Source: Candidatus Manganitrophus noduliformans (GTDB taxonomy: Bacteria > Nitrospirota > Nitrospiria > SBBL01 > Manganitrophaceae). Taken from it: DNA of 64,000 nucleotides. A program made the position numbers and the translations under genes. The DNA lies in contig NZ_VTOW01000003.1 of the NCBI RefSeq assembly GCF_012184425.1, positions 1-64,000 of the forward strand, read 5' to 3'. Of this stretch, positions 18,173 through 27,566 are shown piece by piece. The notes below the pieces were generated by a model. It was not told where the DNA came from. It ran no database searches and worked only from the letters and a program-made list of their open reading frames with translations. Position 1 is the first letter of the stretch. Every line of letters begins with the position of its first letter.

Positions 18173-21100
18173 GTGGCGACCGCTTCATTGGGGAAAACGG
18201 CAAAAAACATGCCGGCATCGAAGCAGAAAGGAAAAACAGGCCGCAAGAGTTCTTCGAAGAGCGGCGGGAGTCATGGAGGCAACGGCGGATCGATGATGGC
18301 GACTCTCCTGGAAGCGCTCAGAGCGGTCAAAGCGGGAGATTTTTCGGTGAGGATGCCGGTGGTGAAGGGGGGCGTCATGGAGGAGATTGCAAGCGCCTTC
18401 AACGAGGTCGTTCAGCTGAACGAGGGGATGGCGAAAGAATTCGTCCGCGTCGGAACGATCGTCGGCCAGGAAGGGAAAATGACCGAACGGGCGTCGCTCG
18501 GCGCCGTCTCCGGCGCCTGGGCGACGAGTATCGATTCGATCAACGCGCTCATCGGCGATCTGGTCCGTCCAACCACGGAGGTCGGCCGGGTGATCACCGC
18601 CGTCGCCCACGGCGATCTTTCTCAAAAAATGGTCCTGGAGATCGACGGAAGACCGGTGAAGGGAGAGTTCCTCCGAATCGGCACGACGGTGAATATCATG
18701 GTCGACCAACTCAGCTCTTTCGCCGCGGAGGTGACCCGTGTGGCGAAGGAGGTCGGCACCGAAGGAAAACTCGGCGGCCAGGCCGATGTGAAGGGGGTTT
18801 CGGGGACCTGGAAAGATCTCACCGACAACGTGAACCAGCTTGCGGGAAATTTGACTTCTCAGGTGCGGAACATCGCGAAGGTGACCACGGCCGTCGCGAA
18901 GGGGGACCTCTCCCAGAAGATCACCGTCGATGCGAAGGGGGAAATCCTGGAGCTCAAAAATACGATCAACACCATGGTCGATCAGCTCAACTCCTTTGCC
19001 GCGGAGGTGACCCGTGTGGCGAAAGAGGTCGGCACCGAGGGAAAACTCGGCGGCCAGGCGGAGGTGAGGGGGGTCGGCGGGACCTGGAAGGATCTGACCG
19101 ACAACGTGAACCAGCTTGCGGGAAATCTGACTTCTCAGGTGCGGAACATCGCGAAGGTGACCACGGCCGTCGCAAAGGGGGACCTCTCCCAGAAGATCAC
19201 CGTCGATGCGAAAGGGGAGATCTTGGAGCTGAAGGATACCATTAACGTCATGGTCGATCAGCTTCGATCGTTCGCGGCGGAGGTGACCCGTGTGGCGAAG
19301 GAGGTCGGCACCGAGGGGAAACTCGGCGGCCAGGCCGATGTGAAGGGGGTTTCGGGAACCTGGAAGGATCTGACCGACAACGTGAACCAGCTTGCGGGAA
19401 ATTTGACTTCTCAGGTGCGGAACATCGCGAAGGTGACCACGGCCGTCGCGAAGGGGGACCTCTCCCAGAAGATCGAAGTCGACGCCCGCGGCGAGATCTT
19501 GGAATTGAAGAACACGATCAATATCATGGTCGACCAGCTTCGATCGTTCGCGGCGGAGGTGACCCGCGTGGCGAAGGAGGTCGGCACCGAGGGGAAACTC
19601 GGCGGCCAGGCGGAGGTGAAGGGGGTCTCCGGGACCTGGAAGGATCTGACCGACAATGTGAACCAGCTTGCGGGCAATTTGACCTCCCAGGTGCGGAACA
19701 TCGCGAAGGTGACGACCGCGGTGGCGAAGGGGGACCTCTCCCAGAAGATCGAAGTCGACGCCCGCGGCGAGATCTTGGAGCTGAAGAACACGATCAACGT
19801 CATGGTCGACCAGCTTCGGTCGTTCGCGGCGGAGGTGACCCGTGTGGCGAAAGAGGTCGGCACCGAGGGAAAACTCGGCGGCCAGGCGGAGGTGAAGGGG
19901 GTCTCCGGGACCTGGAAGGATCTGACCGACAACGTGAACCAGCTTGCGGGAAATTTGACTTCTCAGGTGCGGAACATCGCGAAGGTGACCACGGCCGTCG
20001 CGAAGGGGGACCTCTCCCAGAAGATCACCGTCGATGCGAAGGGGGAGATCCTCGAATTAAAAAATACGATCAACGTCATGGTCGACCAGCTTCGGTCGTT
20101 CGCGGCGGAGGTGACCCGTGTGGCGAAAGAGGTCGGCACCGAGGGGAAACTCGGCGGCCAGGCGGAGGTGAAAGATGTGGCGGGGACCTGGAAGGATCTG
20201 ACCGACAACGTGAACCAGCTCGCGGGGAATTTGACTTCTCAGGTGCGGAACATCGCGAAGGTGACCACGGCCGTCGCGAAGGGGGACCTCTCCCAGAAGA
20301 TCACCGTTGATGCGAAGGGGGAGATCCTCGAATTAAAAAATACGATCAACGTCATGGTCGATCAGCTCAGCTCCTTCGCGGCGGAGGTGACCCGTGTGGC
20401 GAAAGAGGTCGGCACCGAAGGGAAACTCGGCGGCCAGGCCGAAGTCCGCGGGGTTTCGGGGACCTGGAAGGATCTGACCGACAATGTGAACCAGCTTGCG
20501 GGGAATTTGACTTCTCAGGTGCGGAACATCGCGAAGGTGACCACGGCCGTCGCGAAGGGGGACCTCTCCCAGAAGATCACCGTCGATGCGAAAGGGGAGA
20601 TCTTGGAGCTGAAGAACACGATCAACGTCATGGTCGATCAGCTCAACTCGTTCGCGGCGGAGGTGACCCGTGTGGCGAAGGAAGTGGGCACCGAAGGGAA
20701 ACTCGGCGGCCAGGCCGATGTGAAGGGGGTCGCCGGAACCTGGAAGGATCTGACCGATAATGTGAACCAGCTCGCGGGAAACCTGACTTCCCAGGTGCGG
20801 AATATCGCGAAGGTGACCACGGCCGTCGCGAAAGGAGACCTCTCTCAGAAGATCACCGTCGATGCGAAGGGCGAAATTTTGGAGCTGAAGAACACGATCA
20901 ACGTCATGGTGGACCAGCTCAACTCCTTCTCCGCGGAGGTGACCCGCGTGGCGAAAGAGGTCGGCACCGAAGGGAAACTCGGCGGCCAGGCGGAGGTGCA
21001 GGGGGTCTCCGGAACCTGGAAAGACCTGACCGACAATGTGAACTTCATGGCGAGCAACCTGACCACGCAGGTGCGCGGGATCGTCAAGGTCGTGACCGCG

Positions 21101-23368
21101 GTCGCAAATGGGGATCTCACCCGGAAATTGGTTGTGGAAGCGAAAGGGGAGATCGCCGCGTTGGCCGATACGATCAACAGCATGACCGATACCTTGAGAA
21201 TCTTCGCCGATCAGGTGACCGACGTCGCCCGGGAGGTGGGAATCGAGGGGAAGCTCGGCGGCCAGGCGAAGGTGCCGGGGGCCGCGGGGACCTGGAAGGA
21301 CTTGACCGACAATGTGAACCAGCTTGCCGGAAACCTCACCACGCAGGTGCGGGCGATCGCGGAGGTCGCCACCGCTGTGACGAAGGGGGATTTGACCCGG
21401 TCGATTACGGTCGAGGCGCAAGGGGAGGTCTCGGCCCTCAAAAACAACATCAACCAGATGATCGCGAACCTGAAGGATACGACGCAGAAAAACATGGAGC
21501 AGGACTGGCTGAAAACCAACCTCGCCAAGTTCTCCGGAATGATGCAGGGTCAAAAAGACCTGAAGGCGATCTCCCGGTTGATCATGTCGGAGTTGACCCC
21601 GCTGATCTCCGCGCACCACGGGGCTTTCTACATTTCGGAAAATCAGGACAACGAGCCGGTCTTTAAGCTGATCAGCAGCTACGCCTTCAAGGAGCGGAAA
21701 AATCTCACTCAGCGGTTCCACCTCGGAGAGAGTTTGATCGGGCAGTGCGCGCTGGAGAAAAAGGGCATCCTCTTGACGAAGGTCCCCCCCGACTACATCA
21801 CGATCAACTCCGGTCTGGGGGAGGCCCCTCCGCTGAACATCATCGTCCTGCCGGTCCTCTTCGAGGGGGAGGTCAAAGCGGTCATCGAGCTGGCCTCCTT
21901 CCAGCCGTTCAGCCAGATCCACCAGATCTTCCTCGATCAATTGATGGCGAGCATCGGCGTGGTGCTGAACATGATCTCGGCGAGCATGCGGACGGAAGAG
22001 CTGCTCCAGGAGCTGCAGAAGTCGAACGCGGAGCTGGAGGCCCAGGCGAAAGAGCTGGAAGAAAAAGCGTCGCTGCTCGAAATCAAGAACAAAGAGGTCG
22101 AGCTGGCGAGCGTCTCTCTGGAGGAAAAAGCGGAACAGCTCTCCCTGATTTCGAAATACAAGTCGGAATTCCTCGCCAATATGTCTCATGAGCTCCGCAC
22201 CCCGCTCAACAGCCTGCTGGTGCTGGCCAAGCTCCTTTCGGAGAACAAAGACACGACCCTCACCCCCAAGCAGGTGGAGTATGCGCAGACCATCTACACG
22301 TCGGGATGCGATCTCTTGACCCTGATCAATGAGATCTTGGATCTCTCCAAGGTCGAATCGGGGAAGATGGGGGTGACCCCGAGCGATATCCGCCTTCCGG
22401 AGGTCCAGGACTATGTCGAGCGGACCTTCCGGGAGATGGCCCAGCAGAAAGGGCTTGGTTTCAACATTATCCGGGATGAGGCGTTGCCGAGCGCGATCCG
22501 GACCGATGAGCAGCGCCTCCAGCAGATCTTGAAGAACCTCTTGTCGAACGCTTTCAAATTCACCGAAAAAGGAAATGTCCTGCTCCGGATCACTCCCGCC
22601 GATCCGGAGACGGCCTTTGAGAGCGAGCTTCTCAAGCGATCGAATTCCGTCATTGCATTCTCGGTGACCGACACCGGCGTCGGGATTCCCAAGAACAAAC
22701 AGAAGCTGATCTTCGAAGCCTTCCAGCAGGCCGATGGGACCACCAGCCGGAAATACGGCGGCACCGGTCTGGGTCTGACGATCAGCCGGGAGATCGCGCG
22801 GCTGTTGGGAGGGGAAATTCACGTGGAGAGCACCCCCGGCCGGGGAAGCACCTTTACCCTCTACCTGCCGGAGTCGTATGCCGGTTCCGAGGTGGAACAC
22901 GACTACGGCCAGGACGGGCAGAACGAAATCGCCAAATCGGACGAGATCCCCCCGGGAAGCCTGAACGGAAAGAGGATTCTCGTGATCGACGACGATGTCC
23001 GCAATATCTTCGCGGTGACCAGCCTTCTTGAAAGCCAGGGGGTGACGGTCCTCTTTGCGGAGAACGGCAAGGAAGGGATTGAACTGTTGAAAAACAACAA
23101 AGACGTCGATCTCGTTTTGATGGACATCATGATGCCGGAGATGGACGGGTACGAAACGACCCGCATGATCCGAAACATGGGGAAATACAAATCGCTTCCG
23201 ATTATCGCCCTGACCGCCAAGGCAATGAAGGAGGATCGGGAGAAATGCATCGAAGCGGGTGTCTCCGACTATATCACCAAGCCGGTCGATAATAACCGTC
23301 TTCTCTCCCTGCTCCGTGTCTGGATGGATCGGAAAGAAGAGGGAAAGAAACAATCAAAATCGGCTTAG
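18173..23368 (+). CDS. Cytosolic hybrid histidine kinase with poly-HAMP array, GAF and receiver domains
   Basis: A 1731-residue sensor kinase. After a basic N-terminus, residues 40-1100 form a chain of HAMP-like coiled modules: one divergent unit, eight almost identical 92-residue units and two diverged units, each unit holding two HAMP-like helix pairs. Then come a GAF domain (about 1117-1265), a coiled coil, HisKA ([11 protein letters not shown], His about 1339), an ATPase domain ([26 protein letters not shown]) and a receiver (IDDD near 1600, phospho-Asp about 1651 in [13 protein letters not shown]). No transmembrane segment is visible. The design resembles fungal group III kinases (Nik1/Os-1) that sense osmotic stress through HAMP repeats. 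GTG 18173 has GGAGGG at ideal spacing. It is first of a three-kinase operon. Confidence 0.93.
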   Translation: MATASLGKTAKNMPASKQKGKTGRKSSSKSGGSHGGNGGSMMATLLEALRAVKAGDFSVRMPVVKGGVMEEIASAFNEVVQLNEGMAKEFVRVGTIVGQEGKMTERASLGAVSGAWATSIDSINALIGDLVRPTTEVGRVITAVAHGDLSQKMVLEIDGRPVKGEFLRIGTTVNIMVDQLSSFAAEVTRVAKEVGTEGKLGGQADVKGVSGTWKDLTDNVNQLAGNLTSQVRNIAKVTTAVAKGDLSQKITVDAKGEILELKNTINTMVDQLNSFAAEVTRVAKEVGTEGKLGGQAEVRGVGGTWKDLTDNVNQLAGNLTSQVRNIAKVTTAVAKGDLSQKITVDAKGEILELKDTINVMVDQLRSFAAEVTRVAKEVGTEGKLGGQADVKGVSGTWKDLTDNVNQLAGNLTSQVRNIAKVTTAVAKGDLSQKIEVDARGEILELKNTINIMVDQLRSFAAEVTRVAKEVGTEGKLGGQAEVKGVSGTWKDLTDNVNQLAGNLTSQVRNIAKVTTAVAKGDLSQKIEVDARGEILELKNTINVMVDQLRSFAAEVTRVAKEVGTEGKLGGQAEVKGVSGTWKDLTDNVNQLAGNLTSQVRNIAKVTTAVAKGDLSQKITVDAKGEILELKNTINVMVDQLRSFAAEVTRVAKEVGTEGKLGGQAEVKDVAGTWKDLTDNVNQLAGNLTSQVRNIAKVTTAVAKGDLSQKITVDAKGEILELKNTINVMVDQLSSFAAEVTRVAKEVGTEGKLGGQAEVRGVSGTWKDLTDNVNQLAGNLTSQVRNIAKVTTAVAKGDLSQKITVDAKGEILELKNTINVMVDQLNSFAAEVTRVAKEVGTEGKLGGQADVKGVAGTWKDLTDNVNQLAGNLTSQVRNIAKVTTAVAKGDLSQKITVDAKGEILELKNTINVMVDQLNSFSAEVTRVAKEVGTEGKLGGQAEVQGVSGTWKDLTDNVNFMASNLTTQVRGIVKVVTAVANGDLTRKLVVEAKGEIAALADTINSMTDTLRIFADQVTDVAREVGIEGKLGGQAKVPGAAGTWKDLTDNVNQLAGNLTTQVRAIAEVATAVTKGDLTRSITVEAQGEVSALKNNINQMIANLKDTTQKNMEQDWLKTNLAKFSGMMQGQKDLKAISRLIMSELTPLISAHHGAFYISENQDNEPVFKLISSYAFKERKNLTQRFHLGESLIGQCALEKKGILLTKVPPDYITINSGLGEAPPLNIIVLPVLFEGEVKAVIELASFQPFSQIHQIFLDQLMASIGVVLNMISASMRTEELLQELQKSNAELEAQAKELEEKASLLEIKNKEVELASVSLEEKAEQLSLISKYKSEFLANMSHELRTPLNSLLVLAKLLSENKDTTLTPKQVEYAQTIYTSGCDLLTLINEILDLSKVESGKMGVTPSDIRLPEVQDYVERTFREMAQQKGLGFNIIRDEALPSAIRTDEQRLQQILKNLLSNAFKFTEKGNVLLRITPADPETAFESELLKRSNSVIAFSVTDTGVGIPKNKQKLIFEAFQQADGTTSRKYGGTGLGLTISREIARLLGGEIHVESTPGRGSTFTLYLPESYAGSEVEHDYGQDGQNEIAKSDEIPPGSLNGKRILVIDDDVRNIFAVTSLLESQGVTVLFAENGKEGIELLKNNKDVDLVLMDIMMPEMDGYETTRMIRNMGKYKSLPIIALTAKAMKEDREKCIEAGVSDYITKPVDNNRLLSLLRVWMDRKEEGKKQSKSA
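18719..21478 (+). repeat. Ten in-frame 276-bp HAMP repeats, eight nearly identical
   Basis: The codons for [12 protein letters not shown] recur exactly every 276 bp (18719, 18995 and on to 20927, then 21203 for the diverged last unit). The first eight units are nearly identical at the DNA level, differing at few sites such as TCG/AGC and D(V)/E(V) codons. The last two units have drifted. This looks like recent tandem expansion or ongoing gene conversion; copy number could change by recombination. Confidence 0.9.
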
Positions 23369-23384
23369 CCGGTGAGGAACACTG

Positions 23385-24986
23385 ATGGAAAAGGTAAACA
23401 TCTTATTGGTCGATGATCACCCGGAGAACCTCGTCGCGCTGGAAGCAATCCTCGATTCTCCTTTCTACCGTCTGATCAAAGCCGCCTCGGGGGTGGAGGC
23501 ATTGAAACATCTCCTGCTGGACGAGTTCGCCCTGATCCTCCTCGACGTCGCCATGCCCGACCTGGACGGGTTCGAGACCGCCGTTTTAATTAAAAAACGT
23601 CCGAAGCTTCGCGACATTCCGATCATCTTTCTGACCGCCTTCAGCAAAGATGAGCCGTTCATCTTCAGAGGCTACTCCGTCGGGGCGGTCGATTACGTCT
23701 TCAAGCCGTTCGAGCCGATGGTGTTGCGGTCCAAAGTGGCGGTTTTCGCCGAGCTGTTCAGAAACCGCGAGCAGATCAAAAGACAGGGGGAGCTGCTTCG
23801 TCAAAGCGAGCGGCGGGAGCATGAACGGCGGTTTCTGGAACAGGAGTGGGCGAGCCAGAAGCGTTACCGTCACCTGGCCGATGCCGTCCCCCAAATCATC
23901 TGGACCGCCGGTCGCGACGGCGCCGTCGATTACTTCAATCAGCAGTGGCATCTTTATACCGGCTTGACTTTGGAGCAGTGCGAGGGGTGGAAGTGGAAGC
24001 GGGCGATCCATCCCGAAGACCTCCCGCGCCTGCTGCAGCAGTGGCGGGAGGCGCTCCAAGCGGGGCAGCGGCTGGAAGTTGAATGCCGGTTAAAGAAGGC
24101 CGATGGAACCTTCCGGTGGCATCTGTTCCGCGCGATTCCCGAGGCCGAAAACGGGGTGATCGTCGCCTGGCTCGGCACGGCGACCGATATCGATTATCAA
24201 AAACAAGCGGAAACGTTCTTGAAGCAAAAGACGCTGGAGGCGGAGGAGGGAAACCGGCTCAAGTCGGAATTCGTCTCCAATGTTTCCCATGAGCTGCGGA
24301 CGCCGCTCCACGCGATCCTCGGCTACTCCGATCTTTTATCGGAAGAGAGCGGGATCAAGGAGGAGCAGAGCGGGTGGGTCAAAGGGATTCATCGAAACGC
24401 GTCGGACCTCCTCGATCTCGTCAACAACCTTCTCGATCTCTCCAAGATCGAATCGGGGAAGGGGCTCCTCAACCTCAAGCAGATCGACCTCAAGGAAGTG
24501 GTCCCGGGGTTCTTCGACAATATCGGCAGCTTGACGAACGGCAAGGAAATTCAGATCAACTTGATGATCGATGAGAAACTCCGGGTCATCCAGAGCGACC
24601 CGCTGAAAATTCGACAGATCTTTTTGAACCTCCTTTCCAACGCCATCAAATTTACGGAGCGGGGGGTCATCACCACCACCTTGTCGAACAGAGAGGGGGG
24701 GATTCTTCTCACGATTCAGGATACCGGCATCGGAATGCGGCCGGAAGACCTCCCTTATATTTTCGATCCCTTTCGGCAGATCGACGGCTCCATCACGCGA
24801 AAGGCCGGCGGGACCGGATTGGGTCTGGCCATCGTTAAAAATGCAGTCACGGCGCTCAACGGGACGATCGAGGTCCGGAGCGAGCCGGGGAAGGGGTCTA
24901 CCTTCAAAATCTTTCTCCCCGAATTTCCATTCGACCGGTTCAAGCCGGTGAAGTCGCGGATTGAGTCGAATCCGGATCAAGGATGA
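23385..24986 (+). CDS. Receiver-PAS-histidine kinase, first paralogue
   Basis: A 533-residue soluble protein 17 bases after the hybrid kinase, with GAGGAA before its ATG. An N-terminal receiver domain (DD at 10-11, phospho-Asp D54 in LILLDVAMP, KPFEP) leads to a PAS domain (about 160-285, with the PAC-type WLGTATDIDYQ end) and a kinase core: HisKA His302 in [39 protein letters not shown] receiver at the N-terminus means it can be switched by phosphate from another kinase, plausibly the upstream poly-HAMP protein. No DNA-binding output domain exists in the operon. Confidence 0.9.
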   Translation: MEKVNILLVDDHPENLVALEAILDSPFYRLIKAASGVEALKHLLLDEFALILLDVAMPDLDGFETAVLIKKRPKLRDIPIIFLTAFSKDEPFIFRGYSVGAVDYVFKPFEPMVLRSKVAVFAELFRNREQIKRQGELLRQSERREHERRFLEQEWASQKRYRHLADAVPQIIWTAGRDGAVDYFNQQWHLYTGLTLEQCEGWKWKRAIHPEDLPRLLQQWREALQAGQRLEVECRLKKADGTFRWHLFRAIPEAENGVIVAWLGTATDIDYQKQAETFLKQKTLEAEEGNRLKSEFVSNVSHELRTPLHAILGYSDLLSEESGIKEEQSGWVKGIHRNASDLLDLVNNLLDLSKIESGKGLLNLKQIDLKEVVPGFFDNIGSLTNGKEIQINLMIDEKLRVIQSDPLKIRQIFLNLLSNAIKFTERGVITTTLSNREGGILLTIQDTGIGMRPEDLPYIFDPFRQIDGSITRKAGGTGLGLAIVKNAVTALNGTIEVRSEPGKGSTFKIFLPEFPFDRFKPVKSRIESNPDQG

Positions 24987-25059
24987 GCGTTTGGCGCGGC
25001 CGGAAGGGCGCTTCGATTGATCTCCGGGCGGATGATCGCCCGATTCCAATCAGGAAAAG

Positions 25060-26634
25060 ATGCCGAAGAAAAGGGGGGAAGCAAAAGTGAATATATTGCT
25101 GGTCGACGACCATCCGGAGAATCTGGTTGCGCTTGAAGCGGTGCTCGACTCTCCGGAATACACCCTCGTGAAAGCGGCGACCGGTATGGAGGCGCTTAAA
25201 CTTCTTTTGAAGGACGACTTCGGCTTGATCCTCCTGGATGTCTTCATGCCGGGCCTCAACGGATTCGAGACCGCCGCGATGATCCGCGAGCGGCCGAAAA
25301 CCCGCAACATCCCGATTATTTTCATTACCGCGGTCAACAAGGCCGAAACCGACGCCGCCCGGGGATACTCTCTCGGTGCGGTCGATTACATCATCAAGCC
25401 GTTCGATCCGGACACGTTAAAATCGAAGGTGTCGGCCCTGGTCGATCTCTATAAGAAGGGGAACAAGCTAAAGCAGCAGCTCGGCCAGTTGGAGAAACTC
25501 TCGCAGGAGCGCTACCGAAATCTCGCCAATGCGATCCCGCAGATCGTCTGGATCGCCCGTCCGAACGGGATGGTCGATTTTTTCAATCAGCAATGGTTCT
25601 CATATACCGGTCTGCCCTTCGAGCAGAGCGAGGGGTGGGGATGGAAAAAGGTGATCCACCCCGAGGACCTTCAATATTATCTCGATCGATGGGGGGAGAC
25701 ATTGAAGATCGGCATCCCTTTCGAGATCCATTGCCGCCTCAAGCGGGCCGACGGGGCGTATCGATGGCATTTGGTTCGCGCCTTGCCTGAAAGGGATCAG
25801 CACGACCAGACGATGGCCTGGCTGGGAACCAGCACCGACATCGACGATCAAAAAAGAGCGGAAGGGGTGTTGCGGCAGAAGACGGTGGAGGCGGAAGAGG
25901 CGAACCGGATCAAATCGGAGTTTGTCTCCAACGTCTCTCACGAGCTGCGGACCCCGCTGAATGCCATCATCGGGTATGCTTCTCTTTTGCTCCAGGGGAC
26001 CTACGGGGAGGTGAATGACCCTCAACGTCCGCCGGTGGAGGGGATTCAGAGAAACGCATCGGAGCTTCTGAGTCTGATCAATAACCTGCTCGACCTTTCC
26101 AAAATGGAATCGGGCAAGGTTCCGCTTGTCATCGAGCCGGTCGACCTAAATCGCCTTCTGCCCGACGTTTTTGAAAATCTCAAAGGGCTGATGAACGGGA
26201 AACAAATCGAAGTCCGATGGGATATTCAGCAAGGGCTCATCCCGATTCGGACCGATCGGTTGAAAGTCCGGCAGGTCGTATTGAATCTTATTTCCAACGC
26301 GATCAAATTTACGGAAGCGGGATCGATCGCCATTTCGGCGTCCAATGTCAACCGGGGCGTGCAGTTTTCAATCGGAGATACCGGCGTGGGGATGAAACGA
26401 GAAGACCTTCCTTACATCTTCGATCCCTTCCGGCAGATCGACGGCTCGATGACCCGAAAGGTCGGAGGAAGCGGCTTGGGGTTGACGATCGTCAAAAACG
26501 CGCTGACCCTCCTCCATGGGAGGATCGATGTTCAAAGCGAATACGGAAGGGGATCGACCTTCACGGTTTTTTTGCCGGAGCGCTTTCCCGGCGCGGTTGA
26601 ACCGGATGGGATGGAAAAGCAGCTACAGCGATGA
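25060..26634 (+). CDS. Receiver-PAS-histidine kinase, second paralogue
   Basis: A 524-residue protein with the same architecture as the preceding gene and clear sequence similarity along its whole length, so the pair arose by duplication. Receiver phospho-Asp is D60 (LILLDVFMPG), the PAS domain covers about 165-285, HisKA His294 lies in [12 protein letters not shown], and the ATPase motifs NLISNAIKFT, DTGVGM and GSGLGLTIVK are intact. AGGAA precedes the ATG. It ends the three-kinase operon; how the three proteins divide the signal is unknown. A phosphorelay through two N-terminal receivers is the simplest reading. Confidence 0.9.
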   Translation: MPKKRGEAKVNILLVDDHPENLVALEAVLDSPEYTLVKAATGMEALKLLLKDDFGLILLDVFMPGLNGFETAAMIRERPKTRNIPIIFITAVNKAETDAARGYSLGAVDYIIKPFDPDTLKSKVSALVDLYKKGNKLKQQLGQLEKLSQERYRNLANAIPQIVWIARPNGMVDFFNQQWFSYTGLPFEQSEGWGWKKVIHPEDLQYYLDRWGETLKIGIPFEIHCRLKRADGAYRWHLVRALPERDQHDQTMAWLGTSTDIDDQKRAEGVLRQKTVEAEEANRIKSEFVSNVSHELRTPLNAIIGYASLLLQGTYGEVNDPQRPPVEGIQRNASELLSLINNLLDLSKMESGKVPLVIEPVDLNRLLPDVFENLKGLMNGKQIEVRWDIQQGLIPIRTDRLKVRQVVLNLISNAIKFTEAGSIAISASNVNRGVQFSIGDTGVGMKREDLPYIFDPFRQIDGSMTRKVGGSGLGLTIVKNALTLLHGRIDVQSEYGRGSTFTVFLPERFPGAVEPDGMEKQLQR

Positions 26635-26728
26635 CCGTTAAGCGTCTGAGCGTTAGGAATCATTCCGCTCTCCTCGTATGAGGTATCGCCTCATCGCTCT
26701 TCATTTCTAATTTAAATGGTATTCGGAT

Positions 26729-26757
26729 TGACATTGCCCCTTTTTGAGGATACCCTA
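26729..26757 (+). promoter_or_regulatory. Promoter of the CDGSH gene
   Basis: TTGACA at 26729-26734, a 17-bp spacer and TACCCT at 26752-26757, followed by a 30-base leader with GAGGAGG. Confidence 0.6.
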
Positions 26758-26787
26758 ATTTCGCTTATTGATGCGAGGAGGTGACGA

Positions 26788-27027
26788 ATGTCGGATCCGA
26801 CGATTGCGCAACGCATGCCTTATGTTCAGGAAGTGGAGCCGGGGACGTATTATTGGTGCCGCTGCGGGAGATCGAAAGCCCAGCCGTTCTGCGACGGCTC
26901 TCACAAAGGGACGGAGTTCAGCCCGCTTGAGGTGAAGATCGAGCAGAAGAAAAAGGTCGCCTGGTGCGGCTGCAAGCATTCCGCCAACAAGCCCTTCTGC
27001 GACGGCACGCACTCCGGACTGAAATAA
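26788..27027 (+). CDS. Double CDGSH iron-sulfur protein
   Basis: A 79-residue protein with two CDGSH-type 2Fe-2S motifs: CRCGRSKAQPFCDGSH and CGCKHSANKPFCDGTH. Each binds one cluster through three Cys and one His, as in mitoNEET-like and bacterial MiNT-type proteins, which act in electron or cluster transfer. No signal peptide or membrane anchor is present, so it is cytosolic. It has its own promoter, a strong GAGGAGG ribosome site and an intrinsic terminator, making a single-gene unit. Confidence 0.93.
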   Translation: MSDPTIAQRMPYVQEVEPGTYYWCRCGRSKAQPFCDGSHKGTEFSPLEVKIEQKKKVAWCGCKHSANKPFCDGTHSGLK

Positions 27028-27044
27028 TCTTTTTTAATGAAAGG

Positions 27045-27077
27045 GGAGAAGGTTCTCGAAGAGCCTTCTCCTTTTTT
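27045..27077 (+). terminator. Intrinsic terminator after the CDGSH gene
   Basis: GGAGAAGG (27045-27052) pairs with CCTTCTCC (27064-27071), with inner TTC/GAA pairs, followed by a run of six T. Confidence 0.85.
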
Positions 27078-27097
27078 ATTGTTCAAGGAGGGGGGCC

Positions 27098-27517
27098 ATG
27101 AAAAGAGTCGGTCTTTGGTGGGCCGCGGCGATGACGGCCGGGCTGATCGGCGGGATGTTGTCGGTTTGGATCTTCAACGTTGGGGAGGCGTTCGCTCGAA
27201 AGGCATCGAAAGAGAAAAAGGTCGTTACGGCGGAAGATTTCCACCTCGTCGATGAAACCGGAAAACTTCGGGGCGCCCTCTTTGTCTCGGCCAAGGGGGA
27301 GCCCGGTTTCGCCCTTTTTGATAAAGAGGGGAAGGACCGTATCTTATTGATGCTGAACGCCGACGGGAGCGCGCTGATCGAGCTTCACGATGAGGCCGGA
27401 GCCTCCCGGGCCAAGCTGGCGCTTGGAAATGACGGGAGTCCAACGTTGAGCCTGGTGGGTGATCCGGCGATGACACTTCTTGACCGGGAGAAGAAGGTTC
27501 TCTGGAAAGCGCCTTGA
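27098..27517 (+). CDS. Small membrane-anchored protein with D-x-x-G-x-x-R repeats
   Basis: A 139-residue protein with one N-terminal transmembrane segment (about 7-27) and a periplasmic domain built of short beta repeats around DETGKLRG, DKEGKDRI and DEAGASRA, each about 28 residues apart. Similar proteins are widespread but have no assigned function. It has AAGGAGGGG before its ATG and lies directly behind the CDGSH terminator. The promoter of the next gene starts just after its stop. Confidence 0.6.
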   Translation: MKRVGLWWAAAMTAGLIGGMLSVWIFNVGEAFARKASKEKKVVTAEDFHLVDETGKLRGALFVSAKGEPGFALFDKEGKDRILLMLNADGSALIELHDEAGASRAKLALGNDGSPTLSLVGDPAMTLLDREKKVLWKAP

Positions 27518-27531
27518 TCTCGGTCTGTTGA

Positions 27532-27560
27532 TTGTCAAGCCGTTCCCCTCTTGTTATAAT
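27532..27560 (+). promoter_or_regulatory. Promoter of the FAD/Fe-S oxidoreductase, predicting a leaderless mRNA
   Basis: TTGTCA at 27532-27537, a 17-bp spacer and consensus TATAAT at 27555-27560, then only six bases (CAGCCC) before the ATG at 27567. No Shine-Dalgarno sequence can fit. Confidence 0.7.
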
Positions 27561-27566
27561 CAGCCC

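Noticed and set aside
18719-21478. Regularly spaced near-identical repeats as a possible CRISPR array
   Set aside because: The 276-bp units are continuous coding sequence for HAMP modules, with no unique spacers.
20333-23353. 1006-residue minus-strand open frame across the hybrid kinase
   Set aside because: It mirrors the GC-rich kinase codons and the HAMP repeats; no domain or start signal supports it.
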